From: an uncultured Gammaproteobacteria bacterium
GTDB taxonomy: Bacteria; Pseudomonadota; Gammaproteobacteria; Pseudomonadales; Pseudohongiellaceae
Length of the DNA: 64,000 nt
Direction: 5' to 3'
Assembly (NCBI GenBank): GCA_903853385.1
Contig: CAINTJ010000142.1
Span: 1 to 64,000 of the forward strand
This document shows positions 34,530 through 43,152 of the stretch, one piece after another. The position numbers were made by a program, and so were the translations under genes. Within the stretch, counting starts at the first letter, position 1, and every line of letters starts with the position of its first letter. The notes under the pieces are model-generated. The model saw only the letters and a program-made list of their open reading frames with translations, ran no database searches and had not been told where the DNA came from.

Positions 34530-34549
34530 AATGGTGGTCCGTCCCCATT
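34530..34549 (+). repeat. REP-like short palindromic element, copy 5
   Basis: AATGGTGGTCCGTCCCCATT, with AATGG/CCATT ends. Nineteen of 20 bases match the copy at 22990-23009. It lies between the small membrane protein and the SRAP gene. Confidence 0.5.
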
Positions 34550-34593
34550 TCCCGGGTATGATCTGAACTCTGCTGACCACCACCACTACTCCC

Positions 34594-35295
34594 ATGTGCG
34601 GCCGTTACGTCCCCCCTCCTCCCCGTGCCATGGATCGTATTTGGCACTTCGACCGCAAGCTGGATCGCGGCAGCTCGACGCCGTTGTACAACGTCGCGCC
34701 CACACGGCCGGTGCCGATCGTGCGGCGTGCCGACGATGGCGCGCTGGAATTGTGTAGCGCGCGCTGGGGCCTGATTCCACCGTGGTGGAAACTGCCATCG
34801 CCACCGTCGCTCACCTTCAATGCCCGCTCCGAAGAAGCGCGCAGCAAGCCCACCTGGCGCCAGAGTCTGCGCACACAACGCTGCCTGATGCCGGCGCAGG
34901 GCTGGTACGAATGGAACGAACACGAGCAGGTGCGCAACGAGCGTGGTCGCGAGGTGCACCAGCCCTACTACATTCAGTCCATCGACAGCGACCTCATCGC
35001 CTTCGCCGCGCTGTGGGCCGTGTGGCAGCCGCCAGAGGGCGAGCCGGTGCTGTCGTGTGCCTTGCTGTCAAAGCAAGCAGCACCGCTGATTGCCGGCATT
35101 CACCATCGCATGCCGGTGGTGCTGCAAGCGCGCGACTATGAACACTGGCTGGCCGCCGCCACACCACCGGCGGAGGTCGATGCGATGATCGCAGCTGCCT
35201 GCACCGGCTTTGCCGGGCATCGTGTCAGCACGCGCGTCAACAATGCCCGCAATGACGGGCCGGAATTGATCAAAGCAATTGCAGCAACTGCATAA
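34594..35295 (+). CDS. yedK: SRAP/HMCES-family DNA-protein crosslinking protein (YedK-like)
   Basis: A 233-residue SOS-response-associated peptidase-fold protein that traps abasic sites in single-stranded DNA by covalent linkage through Cys2. It begins MCGRYVPPPP, with Cys2 exposed after Met removal, then NVAPTRPVPIVRR, SARWGLIPPWW, FNARSEEARSKPTWR, RCLMPAQGWYEWNEHE and HHRMPVVL, covering all family blocks in order. The acidic E in GWYEW and the His in HHRMP are the other active-site residues. It is a single gene with no LexA box recognised upstream. Confidence 0.93.
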   Translation: MCGRYVPPPPRAMDRIWHFDRKLDRGSSTPLYNVAPTRPVPIVRRADDGALELCSARWGLIPPWWKLPSPPSLTFNARSEEARSKPTWRQSLRTQRCLMPAQGWYEWNEHEQVRNERGREVHQPYYIQSIDSDLIAFAALWAVWQPPEGEPVLSCALLSKQAAPLIAGIHHRMPVVLQARDYEHWLAAATPPAEVDAMIAAACTGFAGHRVSTRVNNARNDGPELIKAIAATA

Positions 35296-35384
35296 AGCAG
35301 GATGTTCCGCAGTTTTCCGCTACACTGACACACCGGGACCTCACGCAATTCCCCTGCAACAATTCATGACATCACACAACGCTT

Positions 35385-35750
35385 ATGCAATTTTTAATCA
35401 ATAGCATTGCCCTCATTGCCCAGACGCTGTTAAGGCTCGTGCTGTTTGCGATGGCCGCCATATTTGCGCTGGTGTTGATGTGCTTCGCGTTGCTGGGTCT
35501 GGTGTTTGTATTCATCAAGGCAGTACTCACTGGCCGCAAACCCGAGCTGCTCACCACCTTTATACGATTCCGGCAAGCTTCGCAGCAGTTCAAACGCGGC
35601 GACATGCGCAACCGGCACTCAATGGGTAACGACTTCACTGCCACCGGCACAGTAATTGATGTGCAGGCCTTCGAAGTGCATGACGATCCAGCCTTGCCGC
35701 ACAAGCCGGAAGACAAGGAGTCTGACAAGCAGAAGTCAGAGTCACCTTAA
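35385..35750 (+). CDS. small membrane-anchored protein
   Basis: A 121-residue protein with two close transmembrane helices (about residues 7-30 and 31-50, ALVLMCFALLGLVFVFIKAVL) and a charged cytoplasmic tail ending in Asp/Glu/Lys-rich sequence (HKPEDKESDKQKSESP). No family is recognised. Its last 9 bases overlap the end of the leftward DUF6152 remnant. Confidence 0.6.
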   Translation: MQFLINSIALIAQTLLRLVLFAMAAIFALVLMCFALLGLVFVFIKAVLTGRKPELLTTFIRFRQASQQFKRGDMRNRHSMGNDFTATGTVIDVQAFEVHDDPALPHKPEDKESDKQKSESP

Positions 35751-35897
35751 AACGGTGTAGATTGTTACCGCCGTGCCTTTTACCCAGATGGGAGTAGTGG
35801 TATCAAATACCAGGGTTGAATGGTGGGCCGACAGCGAACCGGAAACTGCCAGCAGGCAAAGTGCAAGCGGCCAGACTGTGATGCTCATGCGTTGCAT
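35742..35897 (-). pseudogene. truncated DUF6152 gene remnant
   Basis: A 51-residue minus-strand ORF reading MQRMSITVWPLALCLLAV, then SGSLSAHHSTLVFDTTTPI, then WVKGTAVTIYTVLR and a stop. The signal peptide followed by AHHS..FD....I..KGT is the N-terminal signature of DUF6152, but the protein ends before the conserved NPH block and the rest of the domain. It has a GGAG site and lies 14 bp after the GDSL gene, so a short exported peptide could still be made. Confidence 0.65.
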
Positions 35898-35911
35898 CCG
35901 ACTGCTCCGGC

Positions 35912-36766
35912 TCAGTTGGCTACGCCCAGTGCAGCCAGCACCAGCCGCGCCATTTCACTGTGTCCGTTGGCGGTGGGATGAAACGATGCACCTGAGCCGG
36001 CGGGTTTGGCGCCATTGACCCAGCGATTGACCGCATCCGCACAGGGGCCATGCCCGCTACTGCGCACATAGGGATCGGCAACCAGCACCGGCTGGCTGTT
36101 GGCAGCATTCACCAGGGCATTCTCCAGCTGCTGTCCCAGCGCAGCAAAATAGTTGGCATCGTCTGCAACAAGCCCCAGTTCCATGCAGCGTTGATCCTGC
36201 AGCGGGACGACCCGCGGATAAGGCACCAGCACAATGATCGCCTGTGGCGCCTTGGCCCGGATGGCTGCGAGCATGGCATCCAGTCTGGCCGGGAGCCGGC
36301 TGACCGCTTCGGCGATCCTGGCCTGGTCCAGTGTGCCCGCGCAGTGATCTGCCACTGCGGCCCCACCGCACTTGATCGTGGATGCGCTATAACTGATGTC
36401 ATTGCCACCGATCGTGACAGTGACGAGCATGGTGTCACGGGTGAGCACCGCCATCTGTGGTGCGGCCTCTCCTTGCGGTGTATCGAGAATGTTGGCGGTA
36501 GTGGCACCGCTGCAACTCACATCAACAAGCTTGAGTCCCAGCGCAGCAGCGACAAGGTGGGGATAATTATGGTCCGAGCGTCCACAGCTTGGTTGTTGCG
36601 CAGGAATGCCGGGGCCGGCTGCAAACGAGCTGCCCAGCGAGACGTATTTGGCTCCATTGGTCAATGCCGCCGGCGTAGCGGCCAGCGCAATAGTCGCAGC
36701 TGCGATCCCGATCACAAAAACCCATGCGCCATGGACGCTGGCTGAGACCAATTTGCTTGTGCGCAT
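35912..36766 (-). CDS. exported SGNH/GDSL-type lipase or esterase
   Basis: A 284-residue serine hydrolase with a signal peptide (residues 1-30). The SGNH blocks are in order: YVSLGSSFAAGPG (nucleophile Ser, block I), a GATTANIL region (block II), VTIGGNDISY (Gly-Asn, block III) and FHPTANGHSEMARL (Asp-x-x-His position, here HPTANGH, block V). The pattern GSSFAAGPG and NYPHLVAAAL resembles the SEST-like actinobacterial lipase group. Several Cys (CGRSDH, DVSC, IKCGGAAVADHCAG) suggest disulphides, consistent with export. The substrate is unknown. Confidence 0.85.
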   Translation of the reverse strand: MRTSKLVSASVHGAWVFVIGIAAATIALAATPAALTNGAKYVSLGSSFAAGPGIPAQQPSCGRSDHNYPHLVAAALGLKLVDVSCSGATTANILDTPQGEAAPQMAVLTRDTMLVTVTIGGNDISYSASTIKCGGAAVADHCAGTLDQARIAEAVSRLPARLDAMLAAIRAKAPQAIIVLVPYPRVVPLQDQRCMELGLVADDANYFAALGQQLENALVNAANSQPVLVADPYVRSSGHGPCADAVNRWVNGAKPAGSGASFHPTANGHSEMARLVLAALGVAN

Positions 36767-36789
36767 GAATCCGCTCCTGTCGTACTTGC

Positions 36790-38820
36790 CTACTTCGCCA
36801 GCTGCTGCGTCACATACGCGGTAATGTCACGCAATTGCTCCGGGGTCAGACTCGCCGCCAGTGCCGGCATCTTGTTGCGGCCCTGATTGAGAATGGCCAG
36901 TACAAAATCCGCCGCTTTGGCTTTCTCCAGTGAAATGCCTCCGCCATGGCCGCCGCGGCCATCGTCGCCGTGACAGGAGGTGCAGATGCTGACATAACCA
37001 GCCTTGCCATCGACCAGATTGGCCGCGCCGGTCGCGGCGGCTTTACCGGGTGAGGCATTGGCACCGGGTGGCAGCGCCTCTCCCAGCTTGCCGTCCAGCG
37101 AGAACAACCACAGGCCGTCGCCACGCGGGCTTGGTTCGTGGCCACTGCCGCCGGAATAGGCCAGCACATATTGTTTGCCTTTGCTCTCAAACACAGTGAC
37201 CGGTGCGGTCATGCCGGCACCTGTCTGAAACTGCCACAGGATTTCGCCGTCGTCACTGTTGAGCGCCACGAGGCGGCCATCATTGCGGCCCACAAATACC
37301 AGCCCGCCCGCCGTCACTGCCACGCCGCTGTTGCAGGTATCTTTCCAGTGTTTCTGCCACACCAGCTTGTTGGTGCGCAGATCCATCGCGGCGAAGATGC
37401 CCATGGTCTGCAACGGAAAGCCCAGATAGCCGCCACCCGTGTACAAGCCGCCGGGCTTGGGCCGCTCCTCACTGATGTCGTCAGCCTTGTAGACGAACGG
37501 TTTATCCTGGCCACAGATGTACATCACGCCCTTGGTAGGGTCGACGGCGCTGGGTGGCCAGTTGGCACCGCCACCAATGCCGGGCGTGATAACCACGGGC
37601 TCGGTCCAGAACGGCGTAAAGATGCGACCTTGATTCACCAGCTTGTGGCCTTCCGGCGCAATGGCGATTGCGTGCGGTACGAATGCATCGCCCACCGGAA
37701 ACGGCTGGGTAGCAGCAGTAGCCTGACGCGGCTCCTGCATCACCGCTTTTTCGTCGATGCCGATCAGGGGTGTGCCGGTGACTCTATCCAGAATGTAAAC
37801 GAAACCGGTTTTGCCGGCCTGCGCAATGCCTTTGCGCAGCACGCCATCTTTCTGGATGTCAAACAGGATGACCGGATTGGAAGCGTCGTAGTCCCACAGG
37901 TCGTGATGCACTTCCTGGAAGTGCCACTTGTACTTGCCGGTCTTCACATCCAGCGCAATGATCGACGACGTGAACAGGTTGTTGCCCGGCCGCACGTGGC
38001 CGTTTTCATCGGGGCCGGCGTTGCCGGTGGAGAAATACAGCAAGCCCAGCGCGGGATCGACTGCTGGCGTTTGCCAGACTGCGGCGCCGCCGTGCTGCCA
38101 CAGCTCGTTGGCGGCAGTCCAGCTGTCGTGGCCCAATTCACCGGGACCGGGAATCGTGTAGAACGTCCACTTCAAGGCCCCATCGCTGGCACTGTAGGCC
38201 TTGATGCGACCGCGTATGCCCATCTCGCCACCGGCAAAGCCGATGATGACGAGGCCGTCGTAATACAGGGGTGCAGCCGTGATGGTATAGCCCTGCTGCC
38301 ACTGCTCGGCTTGTATCGACCAGCGCGGCTTGCCGCTGTTGCGATCGAGCGCCACCAGTTTGCCGTCGAGCTGACCGACAAACACCGTGTCGGCACTCAG
38401 GCCGACGCCGCGGCTGGTCCAGCTGCAACAGATGGTGGTGATGCCGGGATCGAGCCTGGCCTGGTAGGTCCACAACATTTTGCCGCTGGCGAGCTCGATG
38501 GCAAACACATCGTCGTCACCCGACACCAGATAGGCCACGCCGTTGTCTACCAGTGGCTGCGCTTCGCCGGAATTTCGGGCGGCAGCACCGGAATTGAGGT
38601 GTATGCTCCACTCGGCCTTGAGCGTGGCAACATTGCCGCGATTGATCTGCTGCAGCGGTGAATAGCGCTGGTTGAAGAGATTGCCGCCGTTGGTGCGCCA
38701 CGCGGTGGTGGGCAACGCAGTCAAGGCTGCGGGAGCGTAGGCCTCAGTTTGTGCAGATACCGGCAATGCAGCCGGCAACAGACAGGCAAGCGCAACAGAC
38801 AGCAGCAGGCCGATTTTCAT
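36790..38820 (-). CDS. PQQ-dependent quinohaemoprotein alcohol dehydrogenase with C-terminal cytochrome c
   Basis: A 676-residue type II quinohaemoprotein. After a signal peptide (cleavage near VSAQ, residue 24) comes the eight-bladed PQQ propeller with WRTNGGNLFNQRYSPLQQIN, the vicinal disulphide C121-C122 (TTICCSWTSRG) that stacks on PQQ, and HHDLWDYDASNP with the catalytic Asp. The C-terminal haem domain has CTSCHGDDGRGGHG (near residue 600) and a possible Met ligand in NKMPALAASL. It oxidises alcohols (perhaps aromatic) in the periplasm. ATG 38820 has GGAGGGG; a longer frame is rejected. Confidence 0.92.
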   Translation of the reverse strand: MKIGLLLSVALACLLPAALPVSAQTEAYAPAALTALPTTAWRTNGGNLFNQRYSPLQQINRGNVATLKAEWSIHLNSGAAARNSGEAQPLVDNGVAYLVSGDDDVFAIELASGKMLWTYQARLDPGITTICCSWTSRGVGLSADTVFVGQLDGKLVALDRNSGKPRWSIQAEQWQQGYTITAAPLYYDGLVIIGFAGGEMGIRGRIKAYSASDGALKWTFYTIPGPGELGHDSWTAANELWQHGGAAVWQTPAVDPALGLLYFSTGNAGPDENGHVRPGNNLFTSSIIALDVKTGKYKWHFQEVHHDLWDYDASNPVILFDIQKDGVLRKGIAQAGKTGFVYILDRVTGTPLIGIDEKAVMQEPRQATAATQPFPVGDAFVPHAIAIAPEGHKLVNQGRIFTPFWTEPVVITPGIGGGANWPPSAVDPTKGVMYICGQDKPFVYKADDISEERPKPGGLYTGGGYLGFPLQTMGIFAAMDLRTNKLVWQKHWKDTCNSGVAVTAGGLVFVGRNDGRLVALNSDDGEILWQFQTGAGMTAPVTVFESKGKQYVLAYSGGSGHEPSPRGDGLWLFSLDGKLGEALPPGANASPGKAAATGAANLVDGKAGYVSICTSCHGDDGRGGHGGGISLEKAKAADFVLAILNQGRNKMPALAASLTPEQLRDITAYVTQQLAK

Positions 38821-39078
38821 GTTCCCCTCCAGGCGATGGCCGCCCGGGCGACCGTTGTGTGGTGCGTTGCTTGTATTCTGCCTCATCAAGCTCACGGATG
38901 CAGGGAGCATAAAGCCACAGCCTGGTTAAGTCAGCCCAAAACTATTGAAGACAGCGCTTATTTATCCGGCTCCACAGGGTCGCACCCTCCATTTCGGATG
39001 CAAACTTCCAGATAAAGCTCAACCTTGCCGCATGGCTGCCGATACTGACAGTTGGAGGCACAATAAAAGAGTCATCCC

Positions 39079-39603
39079 ATGCAACTGCAGCGAGCTATCA
39101 CGATCATTGCCGCCGTCTGGTTCGCCCTGGCGGGTGAGCAGCACGCGCAGGCACAGACGCAAGCGGCAGCCACACCAGCGTCCGCCGGTTTTATCCAAAG
39201 GTCCAGCAAGTCTAGTGCCTTCATCAGAGCCGAACGTCGTGATGGCAAGGAGCTAATCAGTTTCAACGTGCGGCAGATGTCACTGCTGGCGGTACTCAAA
39301 CCCCTGGCTGACCTGCTGGGCAATAATGCCAATGTTAAATTGTTGCAGATTTCTGCTGATCCCGATGGCGGGCTGCCGCAGCCGGCCCATCATCGGGCGA
39401 AATCCATCAGCGTGGGGGCTGATGACTTAGATGGAGCAGTGTCGGATCAATTGCGGATTGAGGATGACAGCGCACGTAACCGCCTGGTGAGTGCCAGGGC
39501 GGATGAACTCACCCTCACTGACGCACTGGCCGTGCTGGCCAAGGCCGCCCATTGCAGCATCGTCCGCCAGACTGACATTATTGTCATCACCAGGTGCGAA
39601 TAG
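39079..39603 (+). CDS. exported protein with STN-like fold
   Basis: A 174-residue protein with a signal peptide (MQLQRAITIIAAVWFALAGE to AQAQ). The mature part has LISFNVRQMSLLAVLKPLADLLG and a second half NRLVSARADELTLTDALAVLAKAAHCSIVRQTDIIVI. The pattern of short beta-alpha-beta repeats (..S..LTDALAVLAK....I) resembles the STN/secretin N-domain fold of TonB-receptor and secretin proteins. Whether it partners a secretin is unknown. A CATGCA start with no strong ribosome site. Confidence 0.65.
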   Translation: MQLQRAITIIAAVWFALAGEQHAQAQTQAAATPASAGFIQRSSKSSAFIRAERRDGKELISFNVRQMSLLAVLKPLADLLGNNANVKLLQISADPDGGLPQPAHHRAKSISVGADDLDGAVSDQLRIEDDSARNRLVSARADELTLTDALAVLAKAAHCSIVRQTDIIVITRCE

Positions 39604-39725
39604 TCAGGACCGAACCCGGGGTTTGCGGTTCTTGCTAACATCGAGCTGTCTTACAAACCGGCGCAGCAACACGAGCACAACCAAATAACCCGATGAGCGG
39701 TTATATGTGCAGTCAAAGGAGAACT

Positions 39726-39920
39726 ATGGCTAAACGGATTTCCCAGACTAAATGGCGCGTTATATGCTCGCTCACAGTCTCCGGCTTGCTGGGTGCCTGC
39801 ACTACGACGCCACCCACCACTTGGTCCAAGCCGGGCGCCACGATTACCGTTTGGCAAGGACGGCAAGGTAGTAGTTTCGCATCGATGCTCCAGACATGCT
39901 CAGGCATGGATCCCGGATAA
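39726..39920 (+). CDS. small lipoprotein
   Basis: A 64-residue ORF with a clear lipobox: MAKRISQTKWRVICSLTV then SGLLGAC, lipid-modified Cys near residue 23, then TTTPPTTWSKPGATITVWQG. The AAGGAGA ribosome site is good. The mature part is only about 40 residues; a neighbouring frame stays open to 40044, so a frameshift that shortened a longer lipoprotein is possible but not provable. Confidence 0.55.
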   Translation: MAKRISQTKWRVICSLTVSGLLGACTTTPPTTWSKPGATITVWQGRQGSSFASMLQTCSGMDPG

Positions 39921-40091
39921 AGCATGGCTGGAAATATCGGCAATGCACAATAGCAAGCGGGTGCGGTTGAGACTGGTTCAGACTAACATTGGCTACATAC
40001 TTTTTGGTATGGAAAAAAAACCGGGTTCAACCCGATATTCATGACGAGGGGGGGGATTGTGCTCCGCCCCCGAAATTGCGCGAGGATAACG

Positions 40092-40361
40092 ATGTTGAAG
40101 TTGATGAAAGCATATTTACCGATGTGCATGTTGTTGGCTGCCGTTGCCGGCTGTCAGTCCATGCAGTGGAGTCGTGCCGACACAAGTGAGGCGCAACTGC
40201 AGGCGGACAGTCAAAACTGCCAGAACAAGGCCATGAGCACCAATCAGACTGCACGTCTGCAACCAAATACGCCTGATGGTGCAAAAAGCTCCATTGCGGC
40301 ACAAACCGAATGGCAATCCTGCATGCGGCTGCTGGGTTATAGCGCCAAGGCCCGCAAATAA
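40092..40361 (+). CDS. small lipoprotein
   Basis: An 89-residue protein with lipobox LLAAVAGC (Cys near residue 21). The mature part is polar and has four Cys including C43 (SQNCQNK) and C77 (QSCMRLLGY). It resembles many small proteobacterial outer-membrane lipoproteins of unknown role. The start ATG 40092 has an AGGATA site. The two adjacent lipoprotein genes may form a unit. Confidence 0.7.
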   Translation: MLKLMKAYLPMCMLLAAVAGCQSMQWSRADTSEAQLQADSQNCQNKAMSTNQTARLQPNTPDGAKSSIAAQTEWQSCMRLLGYSAKARK

Positions 40362-40461
40362 TAAAACCAGACCGAGGCATTCATGCAGGACTGGATACCG
40401 GCACTGTTTCGGCATTGCATTAGCCTATAATCAGCAACCTTCTTTTCGATACCACAATGCC

Positions 40462-41400
40462 ATGCGGATAGTACTTGCCCCAATGGAGGGGCTCGCCGAC
40501 GTTCATCTTCGCCGCCTGCTCACTGTGCAGGGGGGATTCGACTGGGTGGTCTCGGAATTTTTACGGGTGGTAGATCGCCCCTATCCTGATCATGTGTTTC
40601 ATACGCTGTGTCCTGAGCTGATGCAGGGCGGCCGCACCGCAGCGGGTACTCCGGTGCGCGTGCAGCTGCTGGGCAACCACCTGGAGTCGATGGCGATCAA
40701 CGCCCAACGTGCCGTTGCCCTGGGGTCTTACGGCATTGACATCAATTTCGGCTGCCCCAGCAAGACGGTAAACCGCAGCATGGGCGGCGCGGTATTGCTG
40801 AAAGAGCCTGACACCTTGTATCGCGTGGTCAGCGCGGTACGCGCCGCCTTGCCCAAAACCGTGGTGGTATCAGCCAAGATGCGACTGGGCTTTGATGACA
40901 CCGGACTCATGCTGGCAAACGCTGCTGCCATCGAAGCCGCCGGCGCCGACGAGCTTACTGTGCATGCCCGCACCCGGTTGCAGGGCTATGCTCCGCCGGC
41001 CCACTGGCATGAGCTGGGCAGGATTCGGGCTCACATCAGGATTCCGCTGATCGCCAACGGCGATATCTGTTCGATTGACGACTATCACCGTTGTGTTGCT
41101 GCTGCCGGCACCGTGGATGTGATGCTGGGGCGAGGCGCCATCAAGCTGCCAACGCTTGCCAACCAGATCCGCGCCAATCAGTCGACAGTCATGCCTTGGT
41201 CCACCATCACTGCCATGCTCAACAGTTTCTGGCATGAAATCAGCCAGGTGCTGCCGCCCAGGGATTGTGTGGGGCGCGTCAAGCAATGGGTAAACTATCT
41301 GCGCCAGCAGCACCCGGAAGCTGAAATGCTGTGGCGCACCATTCGCGAAGAAAAAAACTCGCACACCATGCAGGCGCTGCTGGCGGCGTCCATTCAATGA
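40462..41400 (+). CDS. dusC: tRNA-dihydrouridine(16) synthase DusC
   Basis: A 312-residue FMN enzyme that reduces U16 of tRNA with NADPH. The TIM-barrel landmarks are MRIVLAPMEGLADVHLRRLL, VRVQLLGN, DINFGCPSKTVNRSMGG with catalytic Cys98 (same position as in Escherichia coli DusC), TVHARTRLQGY and IANGDICSIDD, then the helical recognition domain. The WVVSEFLRVVDR loop marks the DusC subgroup against DusA/DusB. ATG 40462 is chosen because it opens directly with the first strand. The stop overlaps the next start by 4 bases. Confidence 0.94.
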   Translation: MRIVLAPMEGLADVHLRRLLTVQGGFDWVVSEFLRVVDRPYPDHVFHTLCPELMQGGRTAAGTPVRVQLLGNHLESMAINAQRAVALGSYGIDINFGCPSKTVNRSMGGAVLLKEPDTLYRVVSAVRAALPKTVVVSAKMRLGFDDTGLMLANAAAIEAAGADELTVHARTRLQGYAPPAHWHELGRIRAHIRIPLIANGDICSIDDYHRCVAAAGTVDVMLGRGAIKLPTLANQIRANQSTVMPWSTITAMLNSFWHEISQVLPPRDCVGRVKQWVNYLRQQHPEAEMLWRTIREEKNSHTMQALLAASIQ

Positions 41401-41948
41401 AGTCGCCTGAGTCGTTGTTAGCAGATACACAAATTGTTGCTGCCACTGTGCAATGGCTGGAGCGGGCTGTCATCGGCCTTAATCTGTGTCCGTTTGCGAA
41501 AGCGGTGCATGTAAAAAAGCAAATCCGTTACGTGGTGAGTGCTGCCACCAGTGCCGGGGAGTTGCGGGCTGATTTGCAGCGCGAACTGGAATTGCTGGCG
41601 CAAACACCTGCAGCGGAAATAGAGACCACACTGCTGATCCATCCCCGGGTATTTGACGATTTTCTCGACTACAACGATTTTCTGGCAGAAGCCGATGCAG
41701 TGCTGGCGGCACTGGAGCTGGTGCAGCAATTCCAGATTGCCAGCTTTCATCCGCGCTATCAATTTGCCGGAACGCAACCGGATGACATCGACAACTATAC
41801 CAATCGCTCACCCTTCCCCATGCTGCATGTATTGCGTGAAGCCAGTGTGACGCAGGCCGTGCAGGCCTTCCCGGATGCGGCAAAGATATTTACCAAAAAC
41901 ATCGAAACCCTGCGTCGCCTCGGCCATGCCGGCTGGAAACTGCTGTAA
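41397..41948 (+). CDS. DUF1415 protein
   Basis: A 183-residue cytoplasmic protein of the DUF1415 family. Signature blocks are WLERAVIGLNLCPFAKAV, TTLLIHPRVFDDFLDYNDFL, FQIASFHPRYQFAG and DIDNYTNRSPFPMLHVLREASV, followed by the terminal NIETLRRLGHAGWK. The invariant NLCPFAK Cys and the HPRYQF His suggest an active site, but no reaction is established. It starts in an ATGA overlap with dusC, so the two are translationally coupled and a link to RNA metabolism is possible. Confidence 0.92.
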   Translation: MKSPESLLADTQIVAATVQWLERAVIGLNLCPFAKAVHVKKQIRYVVSAATSAGELRADLQRELELLAQTPAAEIETTLLIHPRVFDDFLDYNDFLAEADAVLAALELVQQFQIASFHPRYQFAGTQPDDIDNYTNRSPFPMLHVLREASVTQAVQAFPDAAKIFTKNIETLRRLGHAGWKLL

Positions 41949-41957
41949 TCACTCGTT

Positions 41958-42209
41958 CAGCTCCGCTTCATCGGCTACGGCCATACCGGAGCTGTGTCGG
42001 CCGGCGCAACCTGCACGGAAGCACAGGCAACCGCATGGCTGCTGGCCCAGGGCAAGATAGATGCCCTCACCGATTTCATCTTCAATGCAGGAGTAAGCAA
42101 GTTCAGCACTGCAACCTTGCTGCGTCTGCTCAACCAGGGCGATTATGATGGGGCCGCCGCTGTTGTGTGCAGTGCGGCAAGCATGGCGCCGGTATCAGTT
42201 CCTGCTTAG
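41958..42209 (+). pseudogene. remnant of a GH24 (phage-type) lysozyme
   Basis: Read from 41958 in the frame of the upstream DUF1415 stop, the translation is QLRFIGYGHTGAVSAG, then CTEAQATAWLL, then KIDALTDFIFNAGVSKFSTA and TLLRLLNQGDYDGAA. These are GH24 landmarks: GYGHTG with the catalytic Thr, the Q.DAL..F.FNAG helix and STLLR.LN.GDY. The N-terminal part with the catalytic Glu is missing and there is no start codon before GYGH. It is therefore a 5'-truncated gene, perhaps of prophage origin. Confidence 0.75.
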
Positions 42210-42836
42210 CGGCTTGCCGTAAACCTCAATCCAGCCGATATCCGAAAAGCCGCCCTGCCCGTGACCACTGCCGGAGGTGAGGTCGACAAAGCCAACCTCG
42301 TCGACTTTGCTTAAATCAACCGCCGGCAGCAACAAGCCTTTGGTTGCTACAGTCCCGGCATCCAGCACCATCCAGCGCAGTTCGGCCAGGTAGAACTCAG
42401 TGGTGCGGTATTCATACGTGTAAGCATCAGCAAAATCGCCTACCAGCAATCTGCCGTCGGCCAGTTTCACCACCGGACGGATCGCGTGGAAGCCAGAGGT
42501 CTTGGCAAACCACTTGATGCGAGCCTTGCCGCTCAGGTCAGCAAAGCTGCTCTTGAGTTTCAGCGTCACTGCGCAAGCCGGAATGCACAGGCCAGTCCAT
42601 ACATGCGGCGTACCACCTTCGTTGTTCACTTCCGGCGTCTTGCCATAGACATTGAGTTCGAGGTCGGCATTGGTCACCACCGCCGCCGTCAACGGCACCG
42701 CGGGCGTGTCCTTCCAGGCTTCCTTGAACAAGAGTGGCAGCGGTGCAGGCGGTACTGGACGTGCAGGGGGCTGCGCCTGCACTACCGAAGCAAATACAAC
42801 AGCTGCAATCAACCCGGACATAATACGATTCTTCAC
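42195..42836 (-). CDS. exported protein of unknown family
   Basis: A 213-residue protein with a signal peptide (MKNRIMSGLIAAVVFASVVQA) and a Pro-rich start of the mature chain (QPPARPVPPAPLP). The rest looks beta-rich with a jelly-roll character: LFKEAWKDTPAVPLTAAVVTN, LKLKSSFADLSGKARIKWFAKTS, TTEFYLAELRWMVLDAG and GGFSDIGWIEVYGKPL. A galactose-binding-like or carbohydrate-binding fold is possible; no family is recognised. Its last bases overlap the GH24 remnant on the other strand. Confidence 0.75.
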   Translation of the reverse strand: MKNRIMSGLIAAVVFASVVQAQPPARPVPPAPLPLLFKEAWKDTPAVPLTAAVVTNADLELNVYGKTPEVNNEGGTPHVWTGLCIPACAVTLKLKSSFADLSGKARIKWFAKTSGFHAIRPVVKLADGRLLVGDFADAYTYEYRTTEFYLAELRWMVLDAGTVATKGLLLPAVDLSKVDEVGFVDLTSGSGHGQGGFSDIGWIEVYGKPLSRN

Positions 42837-43152
42837 TGGCGTCTCCTTGAAGGCAAAGCTGGATGCTATTGGATGGCTTGCAAGTTATAAAGCACAAAGT
42901 TACAGCAAGCCCCTTATAAGTGCCCACTGAAAAATGTTCTGACCCTAGGCGGCAACAACACGGCGATTCCGCTTGGCTCACGCTACGCTTGGTTTGAACA
43001 TTTGTTGCTTGATAAAGGCCCGCAGTGGGATGCAAGGCAAGGCCTGGCCAGGACTGACAACACAACTGCTCTGGTCTGGCGGGTCATATCATCCATTTGC
43101 TGTACGGCAGTTTGGCATCGACTACACTCACCGGCTTTGGCGGAGCAAGGTT
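42837..43152. other. intergenic region without recognised genes
   Basis: These 316 bases separate two divergent genes. The + strand frame of the next gene stays open from 42973 but gives an unlikely N-terminus, and the first ribosome site (CAAGG) precedes 43153. No repeat, hairpin or known operator is evident. Confidence 0.4.
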
